Shown here piece after piece: positions 15,755 to 24,795 of a stretch of 64,000 nucleotides of DNA. Source of the DNA: Gordonia alkanivorans NBRC 16433 (lineage in GTDB: Bacteria > Actinomycetota > Actinomycetes > Mycobacteriales > Mycobacteriaceae); the NCBI RefSeq assembly GCF_000225505.1, contig NZ_BACI01000026.1, positions 1-64,000 on the forward strand, in the 5' to 3' direction. A model generated the notes under the pieces. The model was given only the letters and a program-made list of their open reading frames with translations. It was not told where the DNA came from and searched no databases. Both the position numbers and the translations under genes were made by a program. Every line of letters begins with the position of its first letter. The stretch's first letter is position 1.

Positions 15755-16754
15755 CGATCCGGTCCGGTTCGATGCCGTGCTCGACGGCGCGACGCGCACC
15801 CAGGACCTTGAACTCGAGCTGCCCGGGTGCGTGAGCATCGGAGTCGATCGCGAACAGACAGCCGGCCTCGAGAGCGATCTCGATCAGTTCGTCGGGCGGG
15901 TCCACGCGCTCGGGACGCGAATTGATCTCCACGATCGTGTCATTCGCCGCGCACGCCTCGAACACTGCACGGGCGTCGAAGGTCGACGGGGGCCGGTGGC
16001 CGCGCCCGCTGAGCACTCGGCGGCCGGTGCAGTGCCCGAGGACGTGGACGCGCGGGTCGGAGACCGCGGCGACCAGACGGGCCGTCATCGCGTCGTGGTC
16101 CATCCGCAGGTGAGAGTGCACGGAGGCGGTCACGATGTCGAGACGCTCGATCATCTCGTCCGATTGATCGAGTGCGCCGTCGTCGAGAATATCGATCTCG
16201 ATGCCGCGAAAGAGACGAAAACCGTTCGCCTGCCTGCTGTTCCACTCATCGATCGCCTCGATCTGGGCAGCCAGCCGTTCGGCGCTCAACCCGTTGGCGA
16301 CCGTCAGTCGAGGTGAGTGATCGGTGATGGCCAGCCACTCGTGACCCATGGCCTGTGCGGCAGAGGCCATCTCGTCGATGGGAGAGCCGCCGTCACTCCA
16401 TTCGGTGTGCGCGTGGAGATCACCGACAACGGCGGCGACCAGGTCGTCGGCACCTTCCGGCGGGTGGGTCGGATCGTCGTCCTGCAACCGGGCGAGATAC
16501 TCCGGGACCCGGCCGTCGACGGCTTGTCCGATGACGGCCGCCGTCGTCTTGCCGATCCCTTTCACCGTGGTGAGGGTTCGGCCCGACGCACGGTCCCGCA
16601 GCTCGTCGGAGGAGAGTCGTGCCGCGGCCTGGGCGGCGCGCCGGAACGCCTCCACCCGATAAGTGCTTTCCCGCCGCTGTTCGAGGAGCCAGGAGATACG
16701 GGCCAACGCCTCCACCGGGTCGACCGGTGCGCCGAGTGGTTCGAGCGCCCTCAC
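15708..16754 (-). CDS. PHP-domain metal-dependent phosphoesterase with N-terminal helix-hairpin-helix (PolX-like)
   Basis: A 348-residue protein. Residues 1-90 form a PolX-like helical and HhH region (LTTVKGIGKTTAAVIGQAVD). The PHP domain follows with all metal-site motifs: DLHAHTEWSDG, ITDHS, GIEIDI, HSHLRMD, GHCTGR and DSDAHAPG. The polymerase domain of bacterial PolX is absent, so it is the shorter actinobacterial form, which may act as a phosphatase or 3'-5' exonuclease in DNA repair. The start is a GTG at 16754; an inverted repeat (CGTCTG at 16754-16759 and CAGACG at 16767-16772) overlaps it. Confidence 0.83.
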   Translation of the reverse strand: MRALEPLGAPVDPVEALARISWLLEQRRESTYRVEAFRRAAQAAARLSSDELRDRASGRTLTTVKGIGKTTAAVIGQAVDGRVPEYLARLQDDDPTHPPEGADDLVAAVVGDLHAHTEWSDGGSPIDEMASAAQAMGHEWLAITDHSPRLTVANGLSAERLAAQIEAIDEWNSRQANGFRLFRGIEIDILDDGALDQSDEMIERLDIVTASVHSHLRMDHDAMTARLVAAVSDPRVHVLGHCTGRRVLSGRGHRPPSTFDARAVFEACAANDTIVEINSRPERVDPPDELIEIALEAGCLFAIDSDAHAPGQLEFKVLGARRAVEHGIEPDRIVTTWSSDRLLEWTSR

Positions 16755-16844
16755 GTCTGCACCCCACAGACGACTACCGCCCGGCGCACGAGTGCAGCCG
16801 GGCGGTGGTTCGGGACGAGCGAGGAAGTCCTCACGCGTGACCGG

Positions 16845-17189
16845 TCAGTGTGCGGCCTCGAAGGCCTCGATGATGCTCTGCGGGATACGGCCGCGGTCGC
16901 TGAGCTCGTAGCCCTCGCGAATGGCCCATTCGCGAATGGCCTTGGTGGTCTCCTTGTTGCGCCCGCCGCCGGTGGCTGCGGTGGTGGCCGTCGTACGCTT
17001 GCCCACCCGGCCGGTCTGGCGCGAGATGTCGAGGTACTTCGAGAGCGAATCGCGGAATTGCTGAGCGTGCTTCGACGAAGTGTCGAACTCGTAATTCTTG
17101 CCGTCGAGTGACCACCGAACGGTTTCGTACTGATCCAAAACCTTGCCGTCGAGATCGTCGATGACCTGAACGATTTCCTTCTTCGCCAT
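16845..17189 (-). CDS. lsr2: Lsr2-family nucleoid-associated protein (H-NS-like xenogeneic silencer)
   Basis: A 114-residue Lsr2. The N-terminal oligomerization domain is MAKKEIVQVIDDLDGKVLDQ plus VRWSLDGKNYEFDTS; a flexible linker (TTATTAATGGGRNKET) leads to the C-terminal DNA-binding domain with the RGR hook (residues 99-101, SDRGRIPQSIIEAF) that reads AT-rich minor grooves. Known Lsr2 proteins bridge DNA and silence AT-rich, often horizontally acquired genes. The upstream 188 bp are unusually AT-rich for this window, so the gene may regulate itself. An unknown lipoprotein gene of lower GC lies upstream on the same strand. Confidence 0.95.
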   Translation of the reverse strand: MAKKEIVQVIDDLDGKVLDQYETVRWSLDGKNYEFDTSSKHAQQFRDSLSKYLDISRQTGRVGKRTTATTAATGGGRNKETTKAIREWAIREGYELSDRGRIPQSIIEAFEAAH

Positions 17190-17377
17190 GAAACGCTTTC
17201 CCCTCGATTTGTGTCATGCGACCAACTCGGCCGTGGGGGTCTATTAAACCTTATCCACCCCGTTTTGATCTATTCTTCGGTGCACAGCTTAGACCCAAAC
17301 TATGAGTAGTCGCTGAGAACCCCCGCCTAGACCATAAAGTATCGAAATGACTCAGGGAAGTCGGGACCCGAGAATTC

Positions 17378-18280
17378 TTAGGAAGTGGGCACTGTACTGC
17401 TGTCGGATGGCCGCAGTCGGGGTGTCTCGGGGCGAGTGGTGGCCCGTGATGTCCGAGTTGTGGACGTGATGGTCGTCGCACGTCGGGCTGATTCGTCCGA
17501 TTCTTCCGGGGAGAGTGCCACCAGATCTTCGGGCGCACGATCAGCCGCATAGATTGTTCGGTATCCGCTGTCGGTCACCGAGAATCCCGCTTTCGACCGC
17601 GATTCGAGACAGAACAAGCCGACTGTCTCGACGAGGCAGGAGAATCGGGAAATGGAAATCGTGTACCCGAAGTCGACTATTGATGAGCGATAGAGAACCG
17701 GATAGCGATTGGTGCAGGCACCGCGTTGCGGGCCGTCCGAGCTGAGGATTGCGTAATCGGGTGCCCAGTCACAGGAGGCCGGCTCCGTGGACGGACGGGA
17801 GCGTCGCGTCGTGGGGCCGGAGTCGCCACCCTCGTTGATACGGCAGGCCAGCGACGACCTCCCGTTGGTGCCCGTCGAGCAATTGACTGATCGATCGGGT
17901 GTGGAGAAATGGAAGCCCGACGAGTCCTGTATCGGTGAATCGGGCGTGACCGATCCCTGATGAAAGCGCGAATTGTCGACCCGGGGAGCGAGTGCGACGA
18001 CTCGCCCAATTGTCCAATCGGGAAGATTCTGTGCCGTGTCCTCACCCGTGGTGGTGGTTGTCGATGCCGACTCGAGCTCGGTGAGGGTCGACAGTTCGTT
18101 GGTGGGCGGAATGACGATTCGTGAAGGCGTGGTGTCGGTGGGTAACGAACATCCCGCAACGGTCACGATTGTCGCGGTGATCACGATCGCGAACGAAGCG
18201 CAGATCACGCGGCCGAAATGAGCCGGCCGCCGGCGGGGGACGGGTACGGGCCGCCGCGATCGATTTCCGTACCCTTGCAT
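17378..18280 (-). CDS. Putative lipoprotein of unknown function, atypical base composition
   Basis: A 300-residue protein with a basic N-region ([19 protein letters not shown]), a hydrophobic core ([19 protein letters not shown]) and lipobox VAGC, so it is probably a lipoprotein. The mature part is Ser/Thr-rich, with about eight cysteines in its middle (for example VNCSTG, LACRIN, ASCDWA, GACTNR, FSCLVE, LFCLES) that could form disulfides outside the cell. Its C-terminus is again Thr/Arg/Ser-rich. I do not recognise a family. Base composition looks lower in GC and its codon use less biased than its neighbours, and it sits next to lsr2, so transfer and silencing are possible. ATG 18280 lies one base from the divergent TrhO start. 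Confidence 0.6.
   Translation of the reverse strand: MQGYGNRSRRPVPVPRRRPAHFGRVICASFAIVITATIVTVAGCSLPTDTTPSRIVIPPTNELSTLTELESASTTTTTGEDTAQNLPDWTIGRVVALAPRVDNSRFHQGSVTPDSPIQDSSGFHFSTPDRSVNCSTGTNGRSSLACRINEGGDSGPTTRRSRPSTEPASCDWAPDYAILSSDGPQRGACTNRYPVLYRSSIVDFGYTISISRFSCLVETVGLFCLESRSKAGFSVTDSGYRTIYAADRAPEDLVALSPEESDESARRATTITSTTRTSRATTRPETPRLRPSDSSTVPTS
18270..18275 (+). promoter_or_regulatory. Candidate -10 box (TACCCT) of leaderless trhO
   Basis: TACCCT ends 6 nt before the GTG at 18282. No Shine-Dalgarno sequence is present. The box lies inside the first codons of the divergent lipoprotein gene. Confidence 0.5.
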
Positions 18281-18281
18281 T

Positions 18282-19127
18282 GTGTCGACCCCCAAGATCG
18301 TCCTGTTCTACGTCTTCGTCCCGCTGCCCGATCCGGAAGCCATTCGGTTGTGGCAGCTGTCGGTGTGCGAGTCGCTCGGGTTGCGAGGCAGGATCATCGT
18401 GTCACGACACGGAATCAACAGCACCGTCGGTGGCGACATCGCCGCGGTCAAACGCTACGTCAGAGCGACCCGTTCGTACCCGGGGTTCGCCGACGCGGAC
18501 ATCAAATGGTCGGACGGGACCGGCGACGATTTCCCACGCCTGAGTGTCAAGGTGCGTCCGGAGATCGTGACGTTCGGAGTTCCCGACGAGATCGTCGTCG
18601 ACGAGAACGGCGTGGTCGGCGGCGGTATCCGGCTGTCGCCCGAAGAGGTGCACCAGCTCGTCGACGAACGCGGTGACGAGGTCGTCTTCTTCGACGGCCG
18701 CAATGAGATCGAGGCCCAGGTCGGCCGGTTCGACGGGGCGGTCGTCACCAAGGCGCAGACCACCCGCGACTTCATCCCGCTGCTCGAGAGTGGCGCCTAC
18801 GACCACCTCAAAGATCGTCCGGTGGTCACCTACTGCACCGGTGGCGTCCGGTGCGAGGTCCTCAGCACGGTCATGCGCAATCGCGGGTTCAGCGAGGTCT
18901 ACCAGCTCGACGGCGGCATTGTCCGCTACGGCGAGCGCTACCGCGACGACGGACTCTGGAGAGGATCGCTCTACGTCTTCGACAACCGCATGAGCACCGA
19001 GTTCTCCGATCACGCCGAGGTGCTCGGACAGTGCGTCGAATGCGGCGCGCCGACGAACAATGTGGCCAATCATCCCGATCGCGAAGGCCGGGACCTCGCG
19101 GTGATCTGTCCGGCATGTCTGGCCTGA
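18282..19127 (+). CDS. trhO: tRNA uridine(34) hydroxylase, rhodanese-domain (TrhO/YceA)
   Basis: A 281-residue protein of the YceA/TrhO family, which forms 5-hydroxyuridine at tRNA position 34. The N-terminal acylphosphatase-like domain ([36 protein letters not shown]) is followed by a rhodanese domain with the active-site loop [20 protein letters not shown] and the C-terminal zinc-type segment with four Cys ([12 protein letters not shown] and VICPACLA). GTG 18282 starts the protein at the conserved N-terminus and probably belongs to a leaderless mRNA. The cobW gene overlaps its 3' end by 13 nt. Confidence 0.9.
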   Translation: MSTPKIVLFYVFVPLPDPEAIRLWQLSVCESLGLRGRIIVSRHGINSTVGGDIAAVKRYVRATRSYPGFADADIKWSDGTGDDFPRLSVKVRPEIVTFGVPDEIVVDENGVVGGGIRLSPEEVHQLVDERGDEVVFFDGRNEIEAQVGRFDGAVVTKAQTTRDFIPLLESGAYDHLKDRPVVTYCTGGVRCEVLSTVMRNRGFSEVYQLDGGIVRYGERYRDDGLWRGSLYVFDNRMSTEFSDHAEVLGQCVECGAPTNNVANHPDREGRDLAVICPACLA

Positions 19128-20179
19128 GCGCGTCCCGATCGGCTCGGCCGCCGGTTCCGGTGATCGTCGTCGCCGGTTTCCTCGGGTCGGGCAAGACCAC
19201 GCTGCTCAACCACCTGTTGCGCACCGCGGGTGCCACCGGCACGAGGTTGGGTGTGCTGGTCAACGACTTCGGCTCGGTCAACATCGACGCACTGCTGGTG
19301 TCCGCGCAGGCCGACGGCGCGGTGAGCCTCAGCAACGGGTGCATGTGCTGCACGGTCGACGCCGACGGACTCGCCGACGCGCTGACCTCTCTCGTCCGCC
19401 CGAGCGCGAAGATCGATGCGATCGTCATCGAGGCCAGTGGTATCGCCGAACCCAGGTCGCTCATCCGAATGGTCACCGCAGTGGCGGAACCCCGGGTCCG
19501 CTACGGCGGTCTGGTCTATGTGGTCGACGCCGCGCACATCCACACGTTGCGTGAAGAACACCCAGAGGTCGACGCGCACATGGCTATTGCCGATCTCATC
19601 CTGGTCAACAAGGCCGACCTGATCTCCGACACGGGTCTTCGGGGCGTCGAAGAGCTTGTCGGCCAGCTGAATCCGACTGCAGCAACGCTGATCACGCAGG
19701 AGGCCCGCGTCGACCCCGCGCTGCTGTTCGACATCGACGAGACGGCCGTCGACGACGAACCCCGTAGCGGCCAACTGACTCTCGACGAACTCTTCCTCGA
19801 AGAGCACGGGCACTCCGATCGCCAGCATCTGCACGCCGGGTACGAGGCGGTCGCCTTCCGCAGCGACGAACCCCTGGACCCGCGGCGGCTCGCGAGGTTT
19901 CTGGAGCGGCCCCCGAGCGGCTGCTTCCGGATCAAGGGCATCGTGCACTTCGACCTGCCTCGCTACCGGCAGAAGTTCGTCGTCCACGGTGTGGGCGGTT
20001 TCGTCCGGGTCGAGCGCGGGTCCTGGGAGTCGCAGACCCCGTCGACCGAGCTCGTCGCCATCGGTCGAGGCCTCGACCCCGACGCGGTGCATGCCGAACT
20101 GCGCGCCGCGATCGCGCGGCCGGAGGACGCGGCCGACGAGCACGGCATCCTCAGCGTCCTGCGGCATGTGCCGGCCTGA
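19115..20179 (+). CDS. CobW/COG0523-family GTP-binding metallochaperone-like protein
   Basis: A 354-residue G3E-family GTPase. It has Walker [10 protein letters not shown], the metal-binding motif GCMCC (CxCC), [11 protein letters not shown] (switch and Walker B) and LVNKADLI (guanine specificity). The C-terminal CobW_C domain begins near [18 protein letters not shown]. Family members insert or buffer zinc, cobalt or other metals; the target metal here is unknown. The ATG at 19115 overlaps the end of trhO, so the two genes are probably translated together. No zinc-responsive (Zur) box was recognised. Confidence 0.85.
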   Translation: MSGLSASRSARPPVPVIVVAGFLGSGKTTLLNHLLRTAGATGTRLGVLVNDFGSVNIDALLVSAQADGAVSLSNGCMCCTVDADGLADALTSLVRPSAKIDAIVIEASGIAEPRSLIRMVTAVAEPRVRYGGLVYVVDAAHIHTLREEHPEVDAHMAIADLILVNKADLISDTGLRGVEELVGQLNPTAATLITQEARVDPALLFDIDETAVDDEPRSGQLTLDELFLEEHGHSDRQHLHAGYEAVAFRSDEPLDPRRLARFLERPPSGCFRIKGIVHFDLPRYRQKFVVHGVGGFVRVERGSWESQTPSTELVAIGRGLDPDAVHAELRAAIARPEDAADEHGILSVLRHVPA

Positions 20180-20192
20180 CCGCCGATCCTCG

Positions 20193-20219
20193 CGACACGT
20201 GTCGTGGATCACCCGACAC
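20193..20219. repeat. Overlapping palindromes downstream of cobW
   Basis: CGACACGTGTCG (20193-20204) is a perfect 12-bp palindrome, and its right half GTGTCG also pairs with CGACAC at 20214-20219 across nine bases. It could form alternative hairpins after the cobW stop. The 17 bases 20199-20215 recur exactly at 24885-24901 inside rmuC. Confidence 0.5.
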
Positions 20220-20356
20220 GCCGGGTGAGATGTCACATCTGGCTAACGAAATCCCAAAGGTCCAGGTCTTCCATTTCGCAAACTCCGCGAACCCTGTTTC
20301 ACTGTTAAGTCTGTTACCAGTGTGACCGATGGTGCCTAACGGGAGGAGTGAGGCGA

Positions 20357-21424
20357 ATGGCCAGAGCTGAAACGCGTGGTCGTCGCCTCGAAACGCCGAT
20401 GTTCCAGAAGATGATGAAGAAGCGCATGATGACGACCGCCTTCGCCGTGACGGCGGTGGCGTCGACCGTGATGGCGTCCAACCTGGTGGTGGCCCCGGCG
20501 CAGGCCGCGCCCGCCCGGGGGGCCGCGCTGGCAGGTAAGACGATCTTCCTGGACCCGGGTCATCAGGCGAGCGCCGCCGGCCGCAGCCTCAGCGCGCAGG
20601 TGCCCGACGGGCGCGGCGGCAAGAAGGATTGCCAGACGACCGGCGCAACCGGGGTGAACGGCGCGAGGGAGCACACCGTCAACTGGCAGATCAGCCAGCT
20701 GGTGAAGGCCGGCCTGGAAAGCCAGGGCGCCCGCGTCGTGCTCAGCCGGCCCGACGACCGTGGCTGGGGCGGCTGCGTGGACGAGCGCGCCGCCGCGGCG
20801 AGCCGATCCGGGGCAGCGGTGGCGGTGAGCCTGCACGCCGATTCGACGAGCCGCGGAGCGGACGGAGCCAAGAAGGGCTTCCACATGATCGTGCCGTCGT
20901 TGCCGATCCCGGACCCCACCGTCAACCGCGTGCAGTCGGGTGAGGGGCGCAAGGCGTCGAATGTCATGCGCGATTCGTTCCTCGCCGCGGGATTCCCGTC
21001 GGCCAACTACGCGGGCGTGAGCAACGGCATCCAGACGCGTCCGGACATCGCCGCGGTCAACCTGACCAAGGTGCCTGCCGTTTTCATCGAGATGGGCAAC
21101 CTGTCCAACCCGGCCGAGGCCGCCGCACTGGCCGGACGCGACGGCCAGCTCAAGTACGCGATGGCCATCACCGACGGCATCCTGAAGTACGTCAACGGCA
21201 GCGCGGCAACCGGCTCCGCCCCCGCACCGTCGGTGCCGCTGGCCGACGACGCCAGCGGGCTGTCCGTGGTGATCCCATTCGTCCAGCAGCTGCTCGCCAC
21301 CGAGGAGCCCGAGGCCGTCGTACAGCTGCTGACGACCCAGGGGCAGGACGTGTCGGCGCAGGTCCTCAAGGCGATGCTGACGATTCTGTACGGCCTGTTC
21401 GACGGGAAGCTGCCGATCGGCTGA
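20357..21424 (+). CDS. N-acetylmuramoyl-L-alanine amidase (Amidase_3 family, exported)
   Basis: A 355-residue secreted peptidoglycan amidase, similar in layout to mycobacterial Rv3717. The signal peptide spans MMTTAFAVTAVASTVMASNL to APAQAAPA. Zinc ligands are the His of FLDPGHQAS, the Glu of GAREHTVNWQ and the His of SLHADS; the catalytic Glu is in VFIEMGNLSN. After residue 280 a Pro/Ala linker leads to a C-terminal helical tail. It would release stem peptides from glycan strands in the cell wall. GGAGGAG lies ten bases before ATG 20357. It is a single-gene unit with a 177-nt upstream region. Confidence 0.88.
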   Translation: MARAETRGRRLETPMFQKMMKKRMMTTAFAVTAVASTVMASNLVVAPAQAAPARGAALAGKTIFLDPGHQASAAGRSLSAQVPDGRGGKKDCQTTGATGVNGAREHTVNWQISQLVKAGLESQGARVVLSRPDDRGWGGCVDERAAAASRSGAAVAVSLHADSTSRGADGAKKGFHMIVPSLPIPDPTVNRVQSGEGRKASNVMRDSFLAAGFPSANYAGVSNGIQTRPDIAAVNLTKVPAVFIEMGNLSNPAEAAALAGRDGQLKYAMAITDGILKYVNGSAATGSAPAPSVPLADDASGLSVVIPFVQQLLATEEPEAVVQLLTTQGQDVSAQVLKAMLTILYGLFDGKLPIG

Positions 21425-21444
21425 GCCTGCCCGCCTCCGGCGAC

Positions 21445-21450
21445 TAACCT
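21445..21450 (+). promoter_or_regulatory. Candidate -10 box (TAACCT) of a leaderless transcript
   Basis: TAACCT ends 7 nt before the ATG at 21458, and there is no ribosome-binding site. Confidence 0.45.
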
Positions 21451-21457
21451 CGGCCCC

Positions 21458-22381
21458 ATGGGCATTCGAGATCTCCTGGTGATGGACACTCCGGTGCCGT
21501 CGTTGCGTGGACGCAAGGTACTGATCACCGGCGCGGCGAGTGGGATCGGACGCGCGACCGCCGAGGCGGCGGCGGCCCAGGGCGCCGAACTCGTGCTGAC
21601 CGATCTGCACGCCGACCAGCTCGACGAGGTGGTCACCGGAATCCTCCGTGCCGACGGCACCGTGCTGTATCACGTCGCCGGAGACGTCTCCGACTACGAC
21701 TGGGTGGCCAACTTCGCGCGGCAGGTCGACGCCGAGGTCGGCGTGATGGACGTCGTGATGAACATCGCCGGGATCTCGGCGTGGGGCACGGTCGAGAACC
21801 TCGAGCACCGGCACTGGCGGTCACTGGTCGACGTCAATCTGATGGGCCCGATCCACATCATCGAATGCTTTGTGCCGCAGATGGTCCGACGAGGCGCCGG
21901 CGGCCACATCGTCAACGTCTCGTCGGCCGCCGGGCTGCTCGCCCTTCCATGGCACGCCGCCTACAGTGCGAGCAAGTTCGGGATCCGCGGCGTCTCGGAG
22001 GTCCTCCGGTTCGACCTGCGCCGCCACCGGATCGGGGTGTCGCTGGTGTGCCCGGGTGGGGTGGACACACCGCTGGTCGACACCGTCGAGATCGTCGGCG
22101 TCGACCGCGATGATCCGCGAGTCAAGGCCGCCATCAACAACTTCCACAAGGTCGCGGTGTCGCCGGAGACCGCCGCCGCGGCGATCCTCAAGGGAATCCG
22201 CAAGAACCGCTTCATGGTCTACACCTCCTTCGACATCCGGTTCGGCTACTGGTGGGCGCGGAAGTTCGCGCTGCCCTACGAGATCGTGATGCGGGTGGCC
22301 AACGACCGGTTCGACAAGCTCGCGCGCATCAGCGGTACCAAGCTCGAGGAGCGGGCGCGCGACCACCATTCCACCCAGTGA
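21458..22381 (+). CDS. Short-chain dehydrogenase/reductase
   Basis: A 307-residue classical SDR. The cofactor motif is TGAASGIGRATAEAAA (residues about 24-39), the NAG-type motif reads NIAGIS, the catalytic Ser is in VNVSSAAGL, and the catalytic Tyr and Lys are in AAYSASKFG. PGGVDTPL follows as expected. The acidic residue after the second strand (LTDLHADQL) suggests NAD(H) preference. The C-terminal 60 residues (FDIRFGYWWARKFALPYEIV) are longer than the core and could attach to the membrane. The substrate is unknown. Its stop overlaps the next start (GTGA). Confidence 0.87.
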   Translation: MGIRDLLVMDTPVPSLRGRKVLITGAASGIGRATAEAAAAQGAELVLTDLHADQLDEVVTGILRADGTVLYHVAGDVSDYDWVANFARQVDAEVGVMDVVMNIAGISAWGTVENLEHRHWRSLVDVNLMGPIHIIECFVPQMVRRGAGGHIVNVSSAAGLLALPWHAAYSASKFGIRGVSEVLRFDLRRHRIGVSLVCPGGVDTPLVDTVEIVGVDRDDPRVKAAINNFHKVAVSPETAAAAILKGIRKNRFMVYTSFDIRFGYWWARKFALPYEIVMRVANDRFDKLARISGTKLEERARDHHSTQ

Positions 22382-23157
22382 GCCGCGTCTTCCGCAAGAC
22401 GCTGCGAGGCAGCGGTCCGCCGGGAGGGCATCCCGACTTCTTCGCCGCCGAGGCGGCCGGTCTGCGCTGGCTCGCCGACGCCGGTGCGCCGGTCGCGAAG
22501 GTGCTCGCCGTGAGCGAGGACGCCATCGAACTCGAGAAACTCGACACGACCCGTCCCGACCCCGAGGCCGCCCTCGCGTTCGGCGGGGCGCTGGCGAGGA
22601 TGCACGACGCCGGTGCCCCGCGGTTCGGTTCACCACCCACCGGCTTCGACGGCCAGTTGTTCATCGGGCGACGCCCGCTGAGTTCCGTCGAATACGACTC
22701 GTGGGGCGAATTCTATGCACGGGAGCGCGTCGAGCCCTATCTGCGTCCGGCCCGGGATGCGGGCAACCTGACCGCCGCGGACTCCGACGCCGTCCGCGCC
22801 GCCTGCGAGCTGATCGCGAGCGGCGCCTTCGACGACGACGAACCCGCCGCCCGCATCCACGGCGACCTCTGGAACGGGAACGTGCTGTGGACCCCGTCGG
22901 GCGTCGTCCTGATCGACCCGGCAGCGCACGGGGGTCACCGCGAGACCGACCTCGCGATGCTCGCGCTCTTCGGCTGCTCGCTACTCGACGAGATCGTCGT
23001 CGGGTATCAAAAGACGCATCCGTTGGTCCCCGGCTGGGAGGACAGGGTCGAGCTCCATCAGTTGCATCCGCTCGCGGTGCACGCGGCCGGACACGGACCG
23101 GGGTACGGCACCGCGCTCAGCCGAGCGGCCCGGGCCGTACTCGGCGCTCACGCGTGA
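22378..23157 (+). CDS. Fructosamine kinase-family phosphotransferase
   Basis: A 259-residue protein-kinase-like fold enzyme of the fructosamine-3-kinase/YniA family. Key pieces are IELEKLD (hinge), the catalytic loop RIHGDLWNGNVLW and the metal-binding VVLIDPAAHGGHRETDLAML. It would phosphorylate ketosamines formed by glycation so that they decompose, a repair reaction. The start is a GTG at 22378 that overlaps the SDR stop by four bases, so the two are translationally coupled. Confidence 0.87.
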   Translation: MSRVFRKTLRGSGPPGGHPDFFAAEAAGLRWLADAGAPVAKVLAVSEDAIELEKLDTTRPDPEAALAFGGALARMHDAGAPRFGSPPTGFDGQLFIGRRPLSSVEYDSWGEFYARERVEPYLRPARDAGNLTAADSDAVRAACELIASGAFDDDEPAARIHGDLWNGNVLWTPSGVVLIDPAAHGGHRETDLAMLALFGCSLLDEIVVGYQKTHPLVPGWEDRVELHQLHPLAVHAAGHGPGYGTALSRAARAVLGAHA

Positions 23158-23168
23158 TCGGGACACGC

Positions 23169-23174
23169 GATAAT
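23169..23174 (+). promoter_or_regulatory. Candidate -10 box (GATAAT) before the nucleosidase gene
   Basis: GATAAT, close to the TATAAT consensus, ends 6 nt before GTG 23181. There is no ribosome site, so a leaderless mRNA is likely. Confidence 0.45.
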
Positions 23175-23180
23175 CACCCG

Positions 23181-23765
23181 GTGTCTGATGACGGAGTGTG
23201 GAGCGGCGTGTCCGGAAGCGTCCTGATCGTGTCGGCGACCCGAGCCGAGGCGCGGCATCTGCCTGCCGGGTCGCGGTTGCTCGTCACCGGGATCGGCAAG
23301 GTCCGGGCGACGATGGCGCTGAGTCGGGAGCTGGCCGCCGGTGCACCGGTCCGACAGGTGATCAACATCGGTACCGCGGGTGCGCTGCGGGACGGTGTCG
23401 TCGGTTCCGGGCGCGATCTGTTCACCCCGTCGGCGGTGCTCGAACACGACATCAGCAGTGCCGAACTGCGCGCCATGGGCTACGAGATGACCGACCGCTG
23501 GGAACTCCCCGGTGGCGACGGCACGGTGCTCGCCTCGGGGGACACGTTCGTCGCCGACCCGGTACGGCGCGCCGAGCTCGCCCGCCACGCCGACCTGGTC
23601 GACATGGAGGGATGCGCGGTCGCCCACGTGAGCGCACAGTTCGGCATCCCGTGCCGGCTCGTCAAGGCCGTCACCGACAACGCCGACGAAGGTGCGATGG
23701 AGTGGCCCGATCTGGTCGACGCCGCGGCCCGCAAGTTGGGGCAGTGGATCGAACTGAACGTCTGA
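23181..23765 (+). CDS. Nucleosidase of the purine phosphorylase/MTA-SAH nucleosidase superfamily
   Basis: A 194-residue protein, shorter than MtnN (about 230). It retains ILIVSATRAEA-type beta strand starts (VLIVSATRAEARHL), the GIGKVRATMAL motif, the NIGTAGAL loop, ASGDTFVAD, and VDMEGCAVAHVSAQFGIPCR, where the ME pair contacts ribose. The final KAVTDNADEGA contains the Asp expected to protonate the base. It probably hydrolyses the N-glycosidic bond of a purine or thio-nucleoside. GTG 23181 is chosen; later GTG codons at 23196 and 23208 are possible. Confidence 0.8.
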   Translation: MSDDGVWSGVSGSVLIVSATRAEARHLPAGSRLLVTGIGKVRATMALSRELAAGAPVRQVINIGTAGALRDGVVGSGRDLFTPSAVLEHDISSAELRAMGYEMTDRWELPGGDGTVLASGDTFVADPVRRAELARHADLVDMEGCAVAHVSAQFGIPCRLVKAVTDNADEGAMEWPDLVDAAARKLGQWIELNV

Positions 23766-23859
23766 CGGTCGACGTCAGCCGCAGCAGAATCGCCGGCTGA
23801 GCACAGCGGCGCACGCTACAGCCCGCGCGTGTGAGCGGAAATGGCGATCCTGCGAGCGG

Positions 23860-24795
23860 TCAGGAGCGGGTGTCGGCGGCGTCGGCCGGACCGGCGTCGG
23901 CGACCGACTCATACGCCTGGAATCCCGACCGGGTGGTCTCGGGACGGGCTGTGTCCGCCGGACCCGAGAGCGGGGCATCCGAAGGGGTGAGATCGGGTGC
24001 GGCGAGATCCGCGACCGTCGGACGAGCGGAGGTCGGGGTCCGCTGGGCGGTCCGTTCGACCGTCGCCGTACGCGCCGACGTGGCCGGCCGCTCGAAGGTG
24101 GCCGGTCGTTCCGACGCCGAGCCGGGACGGGACCGCTGTGGCCTCGACCGGTTGGACGGCGACGTGGTGGTCTGTGCGGCGCCGGTCTGGCCGGAGCCGG
24201 ACTTGGTCCGGCGATGCGTCGTCGCGCGCTCGGTCGTTTCGCCGGTCTTCGCGCGGTCGGCCTTGTCCCGGCCTGCGCTCCGCGATGCGCTGCGGGTCCC
24301 GGTCGGCTTCCCGCGGCCACCGGAGTTCTTGTCGTCGTCGCCACGGGTCAGGAACCACCGGACCAGCACCAGCGCGAGAGTCACCAGGAACACCGTCAGC
24401 ATCCAGGGGAAATCCGCGGCGATCGGCAGCAACACCTTGAAGATCAGACTCTTCAGTCCGGACGACGCCTGCTCGGAATTGAGTCCGTACAGCGTGGCGA
24501 TGCCGACGAAGAACGCGATCAGTGGGGGCTGCGCGGCAGCGGTGAACAGTGCGCGGCGACGGACGGCGAGGGCGGCGACGACACAGCCGACGAGATAGCA
24601 GAACTTGTAGATCCCGCCGAGCGAGTCATTGCTGCCGGCGTCGATCGCCGCGCCGAGGGCCGTGATCCCGGTAGCCAGGAGAACGGCACCCCACCACGGC
24701 ACTCCGCGGACCGCGGGCATCACGGACTGCTGGTCCAGTGGTACCGCGGTCTGTAGACGTTGCGGGGAAGGCACATGGTCACGGTACCGGTTCAT
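23860..24795 (-). CDS. DUF6542 membrane protein with long disordered C-terminal tail
   Basis: A 311-residue protein. The first half has about four hydrophobic helices (GVPWWGAVLLATGITALGAA, YKFCYLVGCVVAALAV, PPLIAFFVGIATLYG, FPWMLTVFLVTLALVLVRWF), matching the DUF6542 family of actinobacteria. From residue 155 on, the sequence is a Ser/Thr/Arg/Pro-rich cytoplasmic tail, probably disordered. The start is ATG 24795 or GTG 24813; both overlap the 3' end of rmuC on the same strand. The function is unknown. Confidence 0.7.
   Translation of the reverse strand: MNRYRDHVPSPQRLQTAVPLDQQSVMPAVRGVPWWGAVLLATGITALGAAIDAGSNDSLGGIYKFCYLVGCVVAALAVRRRALFTAAAQPPLIAFFVGIATLYGLNSEQASSGLKSLIFKVLLPIAADFPWMLTVFLVTLALVLVRWFLTRGDDDKNSGGRGKPTGTRSASRSAGRDKADRAKTGETTERATTHRRTKSGSGQTGAAQTTTSPSNRSRPQRSRPGSASERPATFERPATSARTATVERTAQRTPTSARPTVADLAAPDLTPSDAPLSGPADTARPETTRSGFQAYESVADAGPADAADTRS

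Noticed and set aside
14174-15838. A 554-codon frame antisense to the antiporter
   Set aside because: Its sequence is mostly Asp, His, Gln and Arg with no fold signal; the antiporter reads well on the plus strand.
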